NCBI RefSeq assembly: GCF_001591965.1
Contig: NZ_BCVX01000006.1
Location: 124,001 to 188,000 of the forward strand
DNA from: Lysinibacillus odysseyi 34hs-1 = NBRC 100172
GTDB taxonomy: Bacteria > Bacillota > Bacilli > Bacillales_A > Planococcaceae
Reading direction: 5' to 3'
Length of the DNA stretch: 64,000 nucleotides
Below the pieces are notes generated by a model. It saw only the letters and a list, made by a program, of their open reading frames with translations. It did not search any database and had not been told where the DNA came from. Positions 51,943 through 60,846 of this stretch are shown here, piece after piece; position 1 is the first letter of the stretch; every line of letters starts with the position of its first letter. The translations under genes and the position numbers were made by a program.

Positions 51943-53190
51943 TTACTTACAATATATTACATTTGTTGATGCTGTCATTTCTTGATAATACAGCAGCGCC
52001 TGCATCTGGTGCGAGCATTCTTTCGGTGTGATTGTATCAGGTTGGAAGCGGCAGCCCGCATAATATTTCTGCTCCACAAACGGCGTTAACAGCCCCGCCA
52101 ATTCTTCTTCTGTCAGTTCTGTATATAAATAAAAGCCAAATGTATTGATAAAAGTAGTCCATATATAATGATGATGCTTTCCAATTGTAGCAAGAACAGA
52201 TTGGATATCATTTGTTTTCAACACAAAAAATGTTCCGCATGTTCTGTTGATCTTGCGGAAAAAGCTTTCATTCGGCTCATAATTCGGTAACGATCCATGA
52301 AAATTCGGCATGCTTGCCATTTTCAGCTGCACGTTCATTTCCTGCTTCTCCTTCATTTCCTTATATGATTGCTTATACATATTGTAAGCAGGACTATTTA
52401 ATGCTTTTGCTGCGAGTATCATCAGCTCATAGATCTCATGATAAATATAAAGAAATTTCCCAAGCTCGGGGCATTCCGACAGCATTTTCAAGGTTTCCTC
52501 ACATGTGGTAATTGCCTTTTCATACTTCCCTTCCTCATATTCTGCTGAGGCAAGCTGCAGCTGCAACTTTAAACGGATAAAGGGCGGTATATTGAGCGCC
52601 AGTAATTCTCTCATCTGTGCTTTTGCTTCATCATATCGTTTTTGGCAAATAAGCGTGCGGCAATAGATGAGATACACATCGATGCAGGCTAAAGGATCGG
52701 CCTCCTGCATTTCTTTTATATTAGCAAGGTTATTTTTTAATAGCTTCAGTATTTTAGGGTATGATACTTGTTGCTCATGCATAATGAGCGCCATTCCTGT
52801 AATGGCTAGACTCAACATGCGGGGAAAACGATGCTGAAATGCAAGACTGGCTGTTTTCTGATAATAGTGGAGAGCATAGTCCAGATTTTTCGTCATATAT
52901 GTATGGTAATGTCCTGCGAAAAGAGCCAATTTCACACAATCTTCCGGTTTGCCATTACGCTTAATTTCTTCCTTGTAGAGAGTATACGCCGCATAGAATT
53001 TCTCCTGATCATGTAAATTCAGATAGATTTCGAGCATCATAAGACGCACTGTATAATAAGATGAATCATCTGACTGAAGTTTTTCTAAAATGTACTCACA
53101 TAAATCACGGGCTTCCACATAGCGCGTTTGACCCATCACATATTGTAAACAGTCAATCATTTGAGAATTCGTCAGCATCTTTACTTCCAT
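51943..53190 (-). CDS. TPR-repeat protein, unknown function
   Basis: A 415-residue helical protein. Tetratricopeptide-like repeats run through residues about 10-270: YVEARDLCEYIL, LDYALHYYQKTASLA, KRYDEAKAQMRELL and GKYEKAITTCEETLKML are typical helix pairs. A mixed C-terminal part (residues about 310-415) follows. It recalls the Rap/PlcR-like group of TPR regulators in size, but has no N-terminal HTH, so regulation by peptides cannot be claimed. The start at 53190 follows GGAGG by about nine bases. Confidence 0.75.
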   Translation of the reverse strand: MEVKMLTNSQMIDCLQYVMGQTRYVEARDLCEYILEKLQSDDSSYYTVRLMMLEIYLNLHDQEKFYAAYTLYKEEIKRNGKPEDCVKLALFAGHYHTYMTKNLDYALHYYQKTASLAFQHRFPRMLSLAITGMALIMHEQQVSYPKILKLLKNNLANIKEMQEADPLACIDVYLIYCRTLICQKRYDEAKAQMRELLALNIPPFIRLKLQLQLASAEYEEGKYEKAITTCEETLKMLSECPELGKFLYIYHEIYELMILAAKALNSPAYNMYKQSYKEMKEKQEMNVQLKMASMPNFHGSLPNYEPNESFFRKINRTCGTFFVLKTNDIQSVLATIGKHHHYIWTTFINTFGFYLYTELTEEELAGLLTPFVEQKYYAGCRFQPDTITPKECSHQMQALLYYQEMTASTNVIYCK

Positions 53191-53553
53191 ATTCCACATC
53201 CTCCCATATTACCTTTTATCATCATACCATATTTATACAATTTGAAATACGTTTTACTTATATAATCAAACGTTTTTATTACTAAAGAACTGCCGTCTGC
53301 TATACAAACTATACCAAAAGAAACCTTCATTTGCACAATTATTATCAATCCTTTCTCACATTATAAAATTAAAAGGCAGAAAAAGGAAACGTTTTCAACT
53401 GAAAAAGGTTTTTACATCTCCCTGCCTCAGATATTTACTCCTATAATGTTTCCTTTTCTTTTTGACGTAAAACTTCTTCCCAACTAAAAAAACGCTGCAC
53501 TGCCGACTGAGAACGTAAGCTGTATGTGCCCCTTCTCCTTCAGGTCCGTTCTA
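53191..53553. other. Intergenic region without a recognised gene
   Basis: AT-rich spacer upstream of the TPR gene. It should contain that gene's promoter; no clear hexamer pair or RNA motif was recognised. Confidence 0.4.
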
Positions 53554-53694
53554 TCATTCAGCAAAAAGGTGCCCCCTTTTTTTTACAACTGACATTTGGT
53601 GCAGCCATGACCAATATTTTTTCAGCAGAATAGCGCCTGCTACTGCGCATAGCAATAGCGGGAATATCATCTTCACCAATTCTTCCTCGTCCAT
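53554..53694 (-). CDS. Possible small membrane protein (46 aa)
   Basis: The frame opens at an ATG (53694) just behind TTTTAAGGA and reads MDEEELVKMIFPLLLCAVAGAILL, one clear membrane helix, then a basic tail (KKYWSWLHQ, VVKKRGHLFAE). The first ATG is too close to the SD; an in-frame GTG or second ATG (near residues 6-9) behind GAGGAAG may be the true start. Conservation is unknown. It stands at the edge of the glycan island. Confidence 0.4.
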   Translation of the reverse strand: MDEEELVKMIFPLLLCAVAGAILLKKYWSWLHQMSVVKKRGHLFAE

Positions 53695-53803
53695 TCCTTA
53701 AAATGAACCGATTATCCTCTTATAAAGTACAGCCCATCCGCAGCACTATTGCCTCTAGATGGACTGTATGTTTCTATGGGTATTTGTGTCTGGCGAGCTC
53801 TCC

Positions 53804-54757
53804 TTAAATGAACCCGGCTTCTTTTAGCATGTGTTCGATTTCATCTTTCTCCAGAAGTGGTGTTTCACTTTCAAAAAGGAGTGGATAAGAGGAAGTAACC
53901 TCACCGTGAGGGAAAGTAACCAAAAGATCTTCATCGAAGATAAATGTCGAGGCTTTTTCACTCTCGGCAACGAGCACCTCTTCCAGCTTTTCACCTGGTC
54001 TTGCACCGATTTCAACAATATTGACATCTTTGCGCTTTGAATGTTTAATCAATATTTCTGCCAGGTCAATAATCCGGAAAGCATCCATATTCATAATAAA
54101 TATTTCGCCGCCATGCGATACTTCTCCAACCTTCAGCAGTTGGACAATCGCTTCCTGTGGAGAAATAAAATAGCGGACCATCCGCTTATCTGTTAGATGG
54201 ACCTCCCCTAATTCCTTAATTTGCTTTTTAAATAGGGGCAATACACTTCCGCTGCTGCCTAGTACATTTCCTCCTCTTACACATGTAAACTGTGTGCCTG
54301 ATTTTTTCCGGTTGGCATGTATGATTAATTTTTCCCCTAATGCCTTTGTCATGCCATACGTATTGGCCGGGTCTGCCGCTTTATCCGTCGAGACATAAAT
54401 GACTTTCTTGACATTGTTTTCAATCGCTGCATCGATAACATTTTGTGTTCCGATGATATTCGTTTTAATAGACTCAACTGGATTTTCTTCACAAACAGGC
54501 ACATGCTTCAATGCAGCCAGATGGAAGATAAAATCAACACCCGCGGATGCCGTAATCATGGCTTCCTTATCACGGATATCCCCGATAAAAAATCGAAGAC
54601 GTGAATCTTCCATTTTTCTTCTCAGTTCTACCTGGCTGTTCTCATTTCTGGAGTAAATAATAATTTCTTTGGGGTCTAATGTAAGGAGTTGACGGATTAA
54701 CTCAATCCCCCAGGAACCGGTCCCCCCTGTCACTAAAATTGATGAATCCTTGTACAT
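53804..54757 (-). CDS. Inverting NDP-sugar 4,6-dehydratase-like SDR (PseB/CapD-like)
   Basis: A 317-residue extended SDR. The nucleotide-binding motif is TGGTGSWG (residues 10-17), and HLAALKHVPVCEENPVE is the signature of UDP-N-acetylglucosamine 4,6-dehydratase/5-epimerases. STDKAADPANTYGMTK supplies D125, K126 and the Tyr134-xxx-Lys138 pair. The closing ARPGEKLEE is also typical. In pathways of this kind it makes UDP-2-acetamido-2,6-dideoxy-beta-L-arabino-hexos-4-ulose, a precursor of pseudaminic acid or of L-sugars. SD AGGAGGAAAAGG. The DUF1796 gene lies 35 bases upstream on the same strand. Confidence 0.87.
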   Translation of the reverse strand: MYKDSSILVTGGTGSWGIELIRQLLTLDPKEIIIYSRNENSQVELRRKMEDSRLRFFIGDIRDKEAMITASAGVDFIFHLAALKHVPVCEENPVESIKTNIIGTQNVIDAAIENNVKKVIYVSTDKAADPANTYGMTKALGEKLIIHANRKKSGTQFTCVRGGNVLGSSGSVLPLFKKQIKELGEVHLTDKRMVRYFISPQEAIVQLLKVGEVSHGGEIFIMNMDAFRIIDLAEILIKHSKRKDVNIVEIGARPGEKLEEVLVAESEKASTFIFDEDLLVTFPHGEVTSSYPLLFESETPLLEKDEIEHMLKEAGFI

Positions 54758-54792
54758 TCCTTTTCCTCCTAATATTTGCTACAGCTATATTT

Positions 54793-55422
54793 TTAATTTT
54801 CTAAATAGATGCCTTGTAAAATCTCTGACCAAAGCGCATTATTTCCTTCCCATTTATCAACGCTATTTGGGAAAGCGACTGCATAGACGTTAGGAAGTGG
54901 CCAGTTCTTTTCTACAATTCCATCTACAGCTTCATGATTAATGACTAAAATATTGAAATCGTTTTTTACCATACCGCGCAGAGTTGCCTGTAATTCCATC
55001 ACATCCCCAAAGTCACCCTCAGTTCGAACAAATAAAATCCGCCTTGCTGTATTCATCGCATAAAGGAAGCGATTAATGCGCCGATTATATTTATCCATTA
55101 CCTCATAATAGGAACCAAGATATGTCATTGTATTCTTTGATAATTCAAAGTCGTGGTTGGAAACAAAATCATAATAATCATCTGCTACGCAGAGCATTGT
55201 ATCACTTGCCGGGCCGATTGCTCTTAAATGACTTACCTCCATAAATTGGGCAAATCTGTTTCTCAACATCATATTTACTTTTGATAGTATCGGGGTAGCA
55301 GCCCAGTCAAAAACACCCGAATAGGGTCTCAGGCCGTGTTTTTTCAATTGTATTGATGTTAAACATAAATCACCAAGACTGAATATTGCATCATAACCTC
55401 CCAGTAATTCTTCTCTTTTCAT
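54793..55422 (-). CDS. DUF1796 family putative papain-like peptidase
   Basis: A 209-residue protein with the family signature DAIFSLGDLCLTSIQLKKHGLRPYSGVFDWAAT: a Cys near residue 20 and FDW near 39-41, then RRILFVRTEGD and NILVINHEA. The fold is proposed to be papain-like, with the Cys and later His/Asp residues catalytic; this is prediction from the family. DUF1796 genes often sit in surface-polysaccharide or capsule loci, as here. Starts behind GAGGGGGGGTGAAGGA, between the dehydratase gene and a DUF4183 gene. Confidence 0.82.
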   Translation of the reverse strand: MKREELLGGYDAIFSLGDLCLTSIQLKKHGLRPYSGVFDWAATPILSKVNMMLRNRFAQFMEVSHLRAIGPASDTMLCVADDYYDFVSNHDFELSKNTMTYLGSYYEVMDKYNRRINRFLYAMNTARRILFVRTEGDFGDVMELQATLRGMVKNDFNILVINHEAVDGIVEKNWPLPNVYAVAFPNSVDKWEGNNALWSEILQGIYLEN

Positions 55423-55652
55423 TCCTTCACCCCCCCTCTTTTAGAAGCGATGTCTATCAGCTCAAAAAATAAACATCGCCGATACTCTCATTTAATGCTG
55501 TTTTTACATAGAGATGTAGGGCAGGTATACAATTTTTTTTCTTCCGCTAACTTTATCATTCACTTGCTTGTAAGATGGAGAATTCTTCCCAACTGCTTGC
55601 CCCACTTGCAAGCATAACAACCTTTCCAACAGGAACTTGCCTTTCTTCCAAT
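55423..55652. other. Intergenic region without a gene
   Basis: Spacer between the DUF1796 gene and the terminator of the DUF4183 gene. It presumably holds the promoter of the minus-strand DUF1796-dehydratase pair; nothing specific was recognised. Confidence 0.4.
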
Positions 55653-55697
55653 AAAAAAATGCCCCTGAGGCATTAATGAATGTACCTAATTAGGGGC
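55653..55697 (-). terminator. Rho-independent terminator
   Basis: GCCCCT (55661-55666) pairs with AGGGGC (55692-55697), with seven T on the minus strand. It closes the DUF4183 gene at 55708. Confidence 0.7.
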
Positions 55698-55707
55698 TAT
55701 TATATAT

Positions 55708-56070
55708 TTAGATTTGTGGATAGAAATTAACAATCTCCACAATGATTGGTGTGCCTACAGGGATTTCTGTATCTTCCGGAATAGACATTAATAAGGAGCC
55801 GATTCCTTGCTCTCCTGCTGTATAAGCAAAGTTGTCGTCCATTTGCAGGACGCCATTCACATACACGTGGAAATAATTATTGTTCAAATTAAGTTCCGGC
55901 AAATTCTCTACGACTTCCCCAGAATCATTTAGAAATTCATTTACGTTAATTTTATACGTTGAAATACCACTAAGCGTTTCTCCAACTTCATGAAATAACC
56001 GAGTAACCAATGGTGATAAGGCGATAGCCTGATTTGTATTAGGCGCAATAGTAATAATTTTTAACGGCAA
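55708..56070 (-). CDS. DUF4183 domain-containing protein
   Basis: A 120-residue beta-rich protein. The core YFHVYVNGVLQMDDNFAYTAGEQGIGSLLMSIPEDTEIPVGTPIIVEIVNF is the DUF4183 signature (xxxVNGxxQ...Y...G...I...PIxxE). The family is common in spore-forming Bacillales and often lies in surface or exosporium-related loci; its function is unknown. No signal peptide. SD AGGAGGGATC. A second DUF4183 gene lies divergently 168 bases away (56239-56589). Confidence 0.8.
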   Translation of the reverse strand: MPLKIITIAPNTNQAIALSPLVTRLFHEVGETLSGISTYKINVNEFLNDSGEVVENLPELNLNNNYFHVYVNGVLQMDDNFAYTAGEQGIGSLLMSIPEDTEIPVGTPIIVEIVNFYPQI

Positions 56071-56238
56071 AAAAGATCCCTCCTAAATTTTATCTTTACC
56101 ATGATATGTCTTCACAAGAGAGAGAACCGTGACATTTGAAAAATGAAAGAAACAACAGTGCTTTATACCTACACTTTATAATGGATCTTTACATACTAAT
56201 AGAAAGAACCTTTTATTTGCAAATTAAGGAGGAGTCTT

Positions 56239-56589
56239 ATGTCATTTTGGCCTGAATCAAATAGTGGATTAGCTCGTCCCCTGCTGTTACCATTTCCTAA
56301 GCTTCCCTCCGAATCCCTTTATATAAAAGGCCCTAGAAAAGTCTCCATTCTGGAGTTTTATACTGTTTCCGATGGAAGAAAAAAAGTGTATACAATTGAT
56401 GACTGCCTGGAGCATACCGGGGACCGCATCATACGAAGCACATCAGACGTTTCTTTTATGAACCTTTTTATCAATGGGGTACTCCAGCCAAAAGTAAATT
56501 ATAGGATAGAAGAAGGGAAAATTATTTTAAATACGTTAGATGCACCATTGCAGGGATCACCAATTATCCTCCAAATGATTACGATTTGA
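56239..56589 (+). CDS. DUF4183 domain-containing protein
   Basis: A 116-residue relative of the divergent 55708 gene: [43 protein letters not shown] repeats the xxFINGVLQ...Y...G...PIILQ pattern. The N-terminal half ([39 protein letters not shown]) is different and proline-rich. SD AGGAGGAGTC. The product could be a structural spore or surface protein; there is no signal peptide. It points toward the glycosyltransferase gene, 337 bases away. Confidence 0.8.
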   Translation: MSFWPESNSGLARPLLLPFPKLPSESLYIKGPRKVSILEFYTVSDGRKKVYTIDDCLEHTGDRIIRSTSDVSFMNLFINGVLQPKVNYRIEEGKIILNTLDAPLQGSPIILQMITI

Positions 56590-56925
56590 CCCATTAAATA
56601 CCCTTTCTCAGATAAAAAGGCCTTTCAAACCTCTTTTAGGTAGTGCTGCTGGATAGTACAAAAATAGCAAGCTGTGATGAACCCCTTCGCTCCTCAGTAC
56701 TACCAGCCATCTTTATATCTCGCATATTCAAAACTTCTCTTTCAGCTGTATCCTGCTGGATTGCTAATAAGCCCTACCTAATCTTCCCCTGAGAACTCTT
56801 CATATAAAAGAACAAATACTTTATCCCCCGTCCCCTATCACTTTATTTATCTAGTCATACGTCCAAAGGAACATATCCATTCTGCATATGCTTGTTATAT
56901 GCGAATCTAATAAGGGAGAATTGAT
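56590..56925. other. Intergenic region without a gene
   Basis: These 336 bases lie between the DUF4183 and glycosyltransferase genes. No ORF with an SD is visible; an imperfect T-rich stem around 56606-56640 may end the DUF4183 transcript. Confidence 0.4.
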
Positions 56926-58164
56926 ATGAAAATTTTACTTTGTACCTATTGGACAATCCCCCATATGGGTGGTGTCTGGGCATACATGCAGCAGTTGAAG
57001 AAGGGCTTAGAGGAATACGGCCACGAAGTAGATTTAATGGGCAATGGCGAAGAGAATAACATTGTTCATATTGTCGGATCGGATAAAAAGGTAGAGAAAC
57101 ATAATATCCTTCCTTTCCTTCAGGCAAAACTGCCCCCTGCGATGTATCCTGACCTTTATTCAAATAAACTTCTTGAGTATACGGAGTTTCAACGTTACTT
57201 TTTTGAATTGGCAGCTGCTTATATAGGACTGGATCAGTATGACCTTATCCATACACAAGATGTTATTTCCACTGCCGGCATACGACGAGTCAACAAGACA
57301 AATGTTCCAATGGTTGCAACCATTCATGGCTCGGTAGCCCGGGAAATCAGCCAACAGCTCGGAAATATTCATAAAGACTCCAACTCTTATATTGTAAAAG
57401 AATATTATGATGAGATGGAAAAACTCGGCGCAATCTCTTCTGATCTTAGTATTGTAGCCAACCACTGGCTGAAGGATATTTTAATAGAGGAATTTGGTAT
57501 ACCTGAAAGTCATTTACGAGTCCTTCATTATGGATTTGATACAGAGGGATTTGTAAAGCAAAAGCTAGAAAATGTAATGATTGAACGCCCCGCCAATAAA
57601 AAAGTGATCATTTATACAGGGCGTCTTGTTGAATTGAAGGGAGTTCAATATTTACTTCAAGCCTTGGCCAAACTAAAAGCAATACGGCAGGATTGGGTAT
57701 GCTGGATTGTTGGGGACGGTGATATGAAGACGGAACTCCAAATGTTAAGTAGATCGCTTAAAATCGAAGATGACGTCTTCTTCTTAGGCCGCCAGGAAGG
57801 CATTCCTTCGCTTCTAGCAAAATCCCATATTTATGTTTTGCCTTCCTTGATTGATAACCAGCCTCTCTCATTGATTGAGGCGCAGCTGGCCGGGAAACCT
57901 TGTATTGTCTCAAACGTCGGAGGGCTGTCTGAAATGGTAAAGCATAATGTAACAGGCCTTCTTACCGAGCCCAAGGATGTCAATGGCCTCTCTGAAAGCT
58001 TAAATCTTCTATTATCGAATCCTATCGTTTCAGAAATCCTCGGAAGGAATGCGAAAAAGTGGGGGATGACACATTGGTCATATGAAAATGGTGTCAGGAA
58101 GTTATTGAAGATTTACGATGAAGTGACTTCTATGAGAAAGACAGGTGATGAACATGTTGAGTAA
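56926..58164 (+). CDS. Glycosyltransferase family 4 (GT-B fold)
   Basis: A 412-residue GT4 enzyme that moves a sugar from an NDP donor. The N-lobe begins MKILLCTYWTIPHMGGVWAYMQQL (acceptor side, G-G-V). The C-lobe has the donor site IIYTGRLVELKGVQYLLQAL, WIVGDGD and PSLIDNQPLSLIEAQLAGKPCIVSNVGGLSE (the EX7E-type motif). No membrane helix. The ATG follows AAGGGAGAATTGAT. It overlaps the proline-repeat protein gene by 11 bases and leads a four-gene run ending at 60846. Confidence 0.9.
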   Translation: MKILLCTYWTIPHMGGVWAYMQQLKKGLEEYGHEVDLMGNGEENNIVHIVGSDKKVEKHNILPFLQAKLPPAMYPDLYSNKLLEYTEFQRYFFELAAAYIGLDQYDLIHTQDVISTAGIRRVNKTNVPMVATIHGSVAREISQQLGNIHKDSNSYIVKEYYDEMEKLGAISSDLSIVANHWLKDILIEEFGIPESHLRVLHYGFDTEGFVKQKLENVMIERPANKKVIIYTGRLVELKGVQYLLQALAKLKAIRQDWVCWIVGDGDMKTELQMLSRSLKIEDDVFFLGRQEGIPSLLAKSHIYVLPSLIDNQPLSLIEAQLAGKPCIVSNVGGLSEMVKHNVTGLLTEPKDVNGLSESLNLLLSNPIVSEILGRNAKKWGMTHWSYENGVRKLLKIYDEVTSMRKTGDEHVE

Positions 58165-58996
58165 AATTTATCTTGCTATTAAAGCCTGGATTATCCTTCA
58201 GCTAACGAATTTGAAAAACTGGTGGTTATCATTATTTAATAAAACATCAAACCAAGATAATTCGAGACCAGCTGATGCTAACAATGTGGATTCAGTAAAA
58301 GAGGCATACTTCAATGAAATAGAGAATGAGCACCGTGAATTACAAAGTATAGAGGATTATTTATTAGAAGATGTACAGGAGCCAGTTGGCAACATCCCGC
58401 TAGATCCTCCGTTAGCCGAAGGTATGTCTAGTACAGCGCCTCCGCTGGAAGGAAGTATGGTTAGCGTGCCTCCTCCACCGAGTGCAGGTGTGATTAGCGT
58501 GCCTCCTCCACCTGGTGCAGGTGCAATTAGCGTACCTCCTCCACCCGGCGGAGGTGCAATTAGCGTACCTCCTCCACCTGGTGCAAGTACAATTAGTGTG
58601 CCTCCTCTACCTGGGAACGGGGTTGTTCCTCCAGCTATACCGCTTAATATCGGGCAGCACGCCGCTTCATCTGTCTCAAATATATCGGGTGGGGCAGCGT
58701 CAGTAACTCCTTTTACAACTACTGAAGCAGCGGTACCTTCATCCCTGAATGAAGCGGATGGAAATAGTACAGTTTCCCTTGAAAGTGAGGTGGCCAATAT
58801 GTCTCTTCCTTCCGAACCCGTTATCCCATTATATGACGGCAAATATGATCATTTATTTTCTACAATCGAAACTGAATCCTCTGTCCCATCTACTGTTGTT
58901 AACGAAGAGATATGGGATACCCTGAAAGAGAAGCTTCCAGAAGGTTATTCTATACCTGCGCCTACTTCTATGATGCTTTATAAACGTAAATACTAG
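58154..58996 (+). CDS. Proline-rich repeat protein, unknown function
   Basis: A 280-residue protein with no known domain. The N-terminus is an amphipathic/hydrophobic helix (LAIKAWIILQLTNLKNWWLSLF, residues about 6-28) that may bind the membrane, followed by an acidic linker and five 11-residue repeats of the form SVPPPPGxGxI (DNA 58463-58627), then a Ser/Thr-rich region and a C-terminal globular-looking tail (EEIWDTLKEKLPEGYSIPAPTSMMLYKRKY). The start ATG (58154) follows AGGTG and overlaps the glycosyltransferase stop by 11 bases. The Pro/Ser/Thr content and neighbours suggest a surface or spore-layer protein that may be glycosylated; this is inference. Confidence 0.75.
   Translation: MLSKIYLAIKAWIILQLTNLKNWWLSLFNKTSNQDNSRPADANNVDSVKEAYFNEIENEHRELQSIEDYLLEDVQEPVGNIPLDPPLAEGMSSTAPPLEGSMVSVPPPPSAGVISVPPPPGAGAISVPPPPGGGAISVPPPPGASTISVPPLPGNGVVPPAIPLNIGQHAASSVSNISGGAASVTPFTTTEAAVPSSLNEADGNSTVSLESEVANMSLPSEPVIPLYDGKYDHLFSTIETESSVPSTVVNEEIWDTLKEKLPEGYSIPAPTSMMLYKRKY
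58463..58627 (+). repeat. Five tandem 33-bp repeats (Pro-rich coding)
   Basis: Five units of 33 bases each encode SVPPPPSAGVI, SVPPPPGAGAI, SVPPPPGGGAI, SVPPPPGASTI and SVPPLPGNGVV. The middle units share long stretches of DNA (CCTCCTCCACC blocks), so copy number may vary between strains. Confidence 0.9.
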
Positions 58997-59030
58997 AATG
59001 ATTGATATTTTGTAAAAAGGAGCCAATTTC

Positions 59031-59939
59031 ATGAAAACAGTCGTAACAGGCGGAGCCGGCTTTATCGGCTCTCACCTGGTGGATGCTCTCTTAGCAAAAG
59101 GAGCTGACGTCATCGTTATTGATGACGTCAGCTCAGGACTTTTATCCAATCTTAATACTGCTGCTACCTTATATCAGTTAGACATTTGTGACCCGGAAGT
59201 TAAAAAGCTTATTAAAGATATAAAGCCGGATGTCCTCTTTCATTTAGCTGCTCAGGCAGATGTAGGGCGCTCCGTTAAAAATCCAGCAGAGGATGCACGC
59301 ATTAATATTGACGGGACGATTCATTTATTGGAGAGCTGTGTAGAAGGCGGCGTTAAAAACTTTGTCTTTTCCTCAACTTCTGCTGTGTACGGAAATATAG
59401 AGAGGGAAATCATAACAGAAAAAGAAGCAACCTCTCCTTCCAGCTTCTATGGTTTTTCCAAGCTGGCGGCAGAATGCTATATTAAGTTATTCCACAAGTT
59501 ATTTGGTTTGCCATATACCATTTTACGTTATGCAAATGTTTATGGTCCCCGACAATTACCCAAAGGAGATGGCGGTGTTGTAGCTGTCTTTTTAGAACGC
59601 TTAAAAGCAGCAGAGACTATCCTCATTCAAGGTAGCGGTGAGCAAACCCGGGATTTCATTTATGTTCAGGATGTAGTAAAGGCAAATCTTTTAGCAGCCA
59701 AAGCTCCGACAAACGAGGTCATGCATATCAGTACCGGCAACAGTATTTCTATCAATTCTTTGCTTGAACATCTCATAATGGTACACGGAGCTCCCGCTGA
59801 AACACATTTTACGGAACCAAGACCGGGAGATATTATGCATAGCTGTCTATCAAACGAGCTGGCAAAATATTTACTAGACTGGCAGCCCGAAGTTCCATTA
59901 GCGAAAGGGTTAGAACATGCATATCGATCCAGTAACTGA
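59031..59939 (+). CDS. NAD-dependent sugar-nucleotide epimerase
   Basis: A 302-residue extended SDR of the UDP-glucose 4-epimerase type. GGAGFIGSHL lies at residues 7-16, DDVSSG after strand 2, HLAAQADVGRSV, FVFSSTSAVYGN and the catalytic SSFYGFSKLAAE (Tyr140, Lys144). Likely interconverts UDP-Glc/UDP-Gal or the GlcNAc forms; the substrate cannot be resolved. An SD (AAAAAGGAGCC) lies before the ATG. It overlaps the next SDR gene by 23 bases. Confidence 0.88.
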   Translation: MKTVVTGGAGFIGSHLVDALLAKGADVIVIDDVSSGLLSNLNTAATLYQLDICDPEVKKLIKDIKPDVLFHLAAQADVGRSVKNPAEDARINIDGTIHLLESCVEGGVKNFVFSSTSAVYGNIEREIITEKEATSPSSFYGFSKLAAECYIKLFHKLFGLPYTILRYANVYGPRQLPKGDGGVVAVFLERLKAAETILIQGSGEQTRDFIYVQDVVKANLLAAKAPTNEVMHISTGNSISINSLLEHLIMVHGAPAETHFTEPRPGDIMHSCLSNELAKYLLDWQPEVPLAKGLEHAYRSSN

Positions 59940-60846
59940 GACGCCGAAAATTCTTATAACGGGAGCAAACGGATTTACCGGTCAGCATGCATGTATCTAC
60001 TTTGCAGAGGCAGGATACAAAGTCTATGCGCTTGTTAGAGGCAACAGTTCACTATCCCACGAAAATATTCAGCTTGTGCGCGGAGATTTAACAGATCGGG
60101 AAGCTTTACGGAAAATAGCAGCAGGTCTGCAACCTGATTTCGTCCTGCACCTTGCCGGCCAAAATGCTGTCGATACTTCCTGGATAAAGCCGGTAGAAAC
60201 GTTGGAAGCAAATCTTCTGGGTACTGCTTATCTTCTTGATGCATTGCGCACAGAGTCAAGCCAAAGCAAAATACTCGTTGTAGGTTCTATTCTTTCGTCA
60301 GATCCGGCAGATATAGACTCGTTCATTCACCCGTATGGCTTGAGCAAAACGATGCAAACTTTATTTGCACAAGTTTATAGTTCCTTATTTACGCTTCATG
60401 TCGTTATTGCGAATCCTTCAAATCTCATTGGCCCGGGTCATTCTGCTGGCGTCTGTACAATCTTGGCAAAAAGAATCGCCCAGATGGAGGTTGGGTTAGA
60501 GGAGCCAAAGCTATCTGTTTATAACTTGCTTGCCATACGGGATTTTTTAGATGTCCGCGATGCTATTACAGCCTATGATATGCTTCTTAAAAAAGGAAAG
60601 GTTCAAACGACATACAGCGTTACATCGGGGCATCCTGTCACACTTAAAGAGGTAACCGATATTTTTCAAAATATTTCAGGCGTTTCATTCGAGGTGACAA
60701 GCGAAATAGAGGAAAAGGAGAGTTTCTGTTCTATCTCACCGGTAGATCTACAGCAATTAGGCTGGTCACGAGCCTTTTCGTTGCAGCAATCGCTCTTAGA
60801 TATTCTAGATTTCCAGCGAAAAAATAGAGACGATAAAAGAATTTGA
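59917..60846 (+). CDS. GDP-mannose 4,6-dehydratase-like SDR
   Basis: A 309-residue extended SDR with LITGANGFTGQHA (residues 13-25), HLAGQNAVDTSW, VVGSILSS and the catalytic HPYGLSKTMQ (Tyr140, Lys144). IANPSNLIGPGHSAGVCTILAKRIAQME and VRDAITAYDMLL match the GDP-D-mannose 4,6-dehydratase/GDP-6-deoxy-lyxo-hexulose reductase (RMD) branch that makes GDP-rhamnose or GDP-fucose-type sugars. The ATG lies inside the 3' end of the epimerase gene, so translation is coupled. Last gene of the run. Confidence 0.83.
   Translation: MHIDPVTETPKILITGANGFTGQHACIYFAEAGYKVYALVRGNSSLSHENIQLVRGDLTDREALRKIAAGLQPDFVLHLAGQNAVDTSWIKPVETLEANLLGTAYLLDALRTESSQSKILVVGSILSSDPADIDSFIHPYGLSKTMQTLFAQVYSSLFTLHVVIANPSNLIGPGHSAGVCTILAKRIAQMEVGLEEPKLSVYNLLAIRDFLDVRDAITAYDMLLKKGKVQTTYSVTSGHPVTLKEVTDIFQNISGVSFEVTSEIEEKESFCSISPVDLQQLGWSRAFSLQQSLLDILDFQRKNRDDKRI

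Noticed and set aside
51943-53190. Rap-type quorum-sensing regulator
   Set aside because: TPR helices and size are similar, but no Phr-like peptide gene follows and the N-terminal three-helix bundle is not evident.
58463-58627. CRISPR-like array
   Set aside because: The 33-bp units are contiguous coding repeats without spacers.
58357-58842. A 161-codon minus-strand frame rich in Gly and Thr
   Set aside because: Antisense of the proline-rich repeat gene; its composition is only the complement of the repeats.
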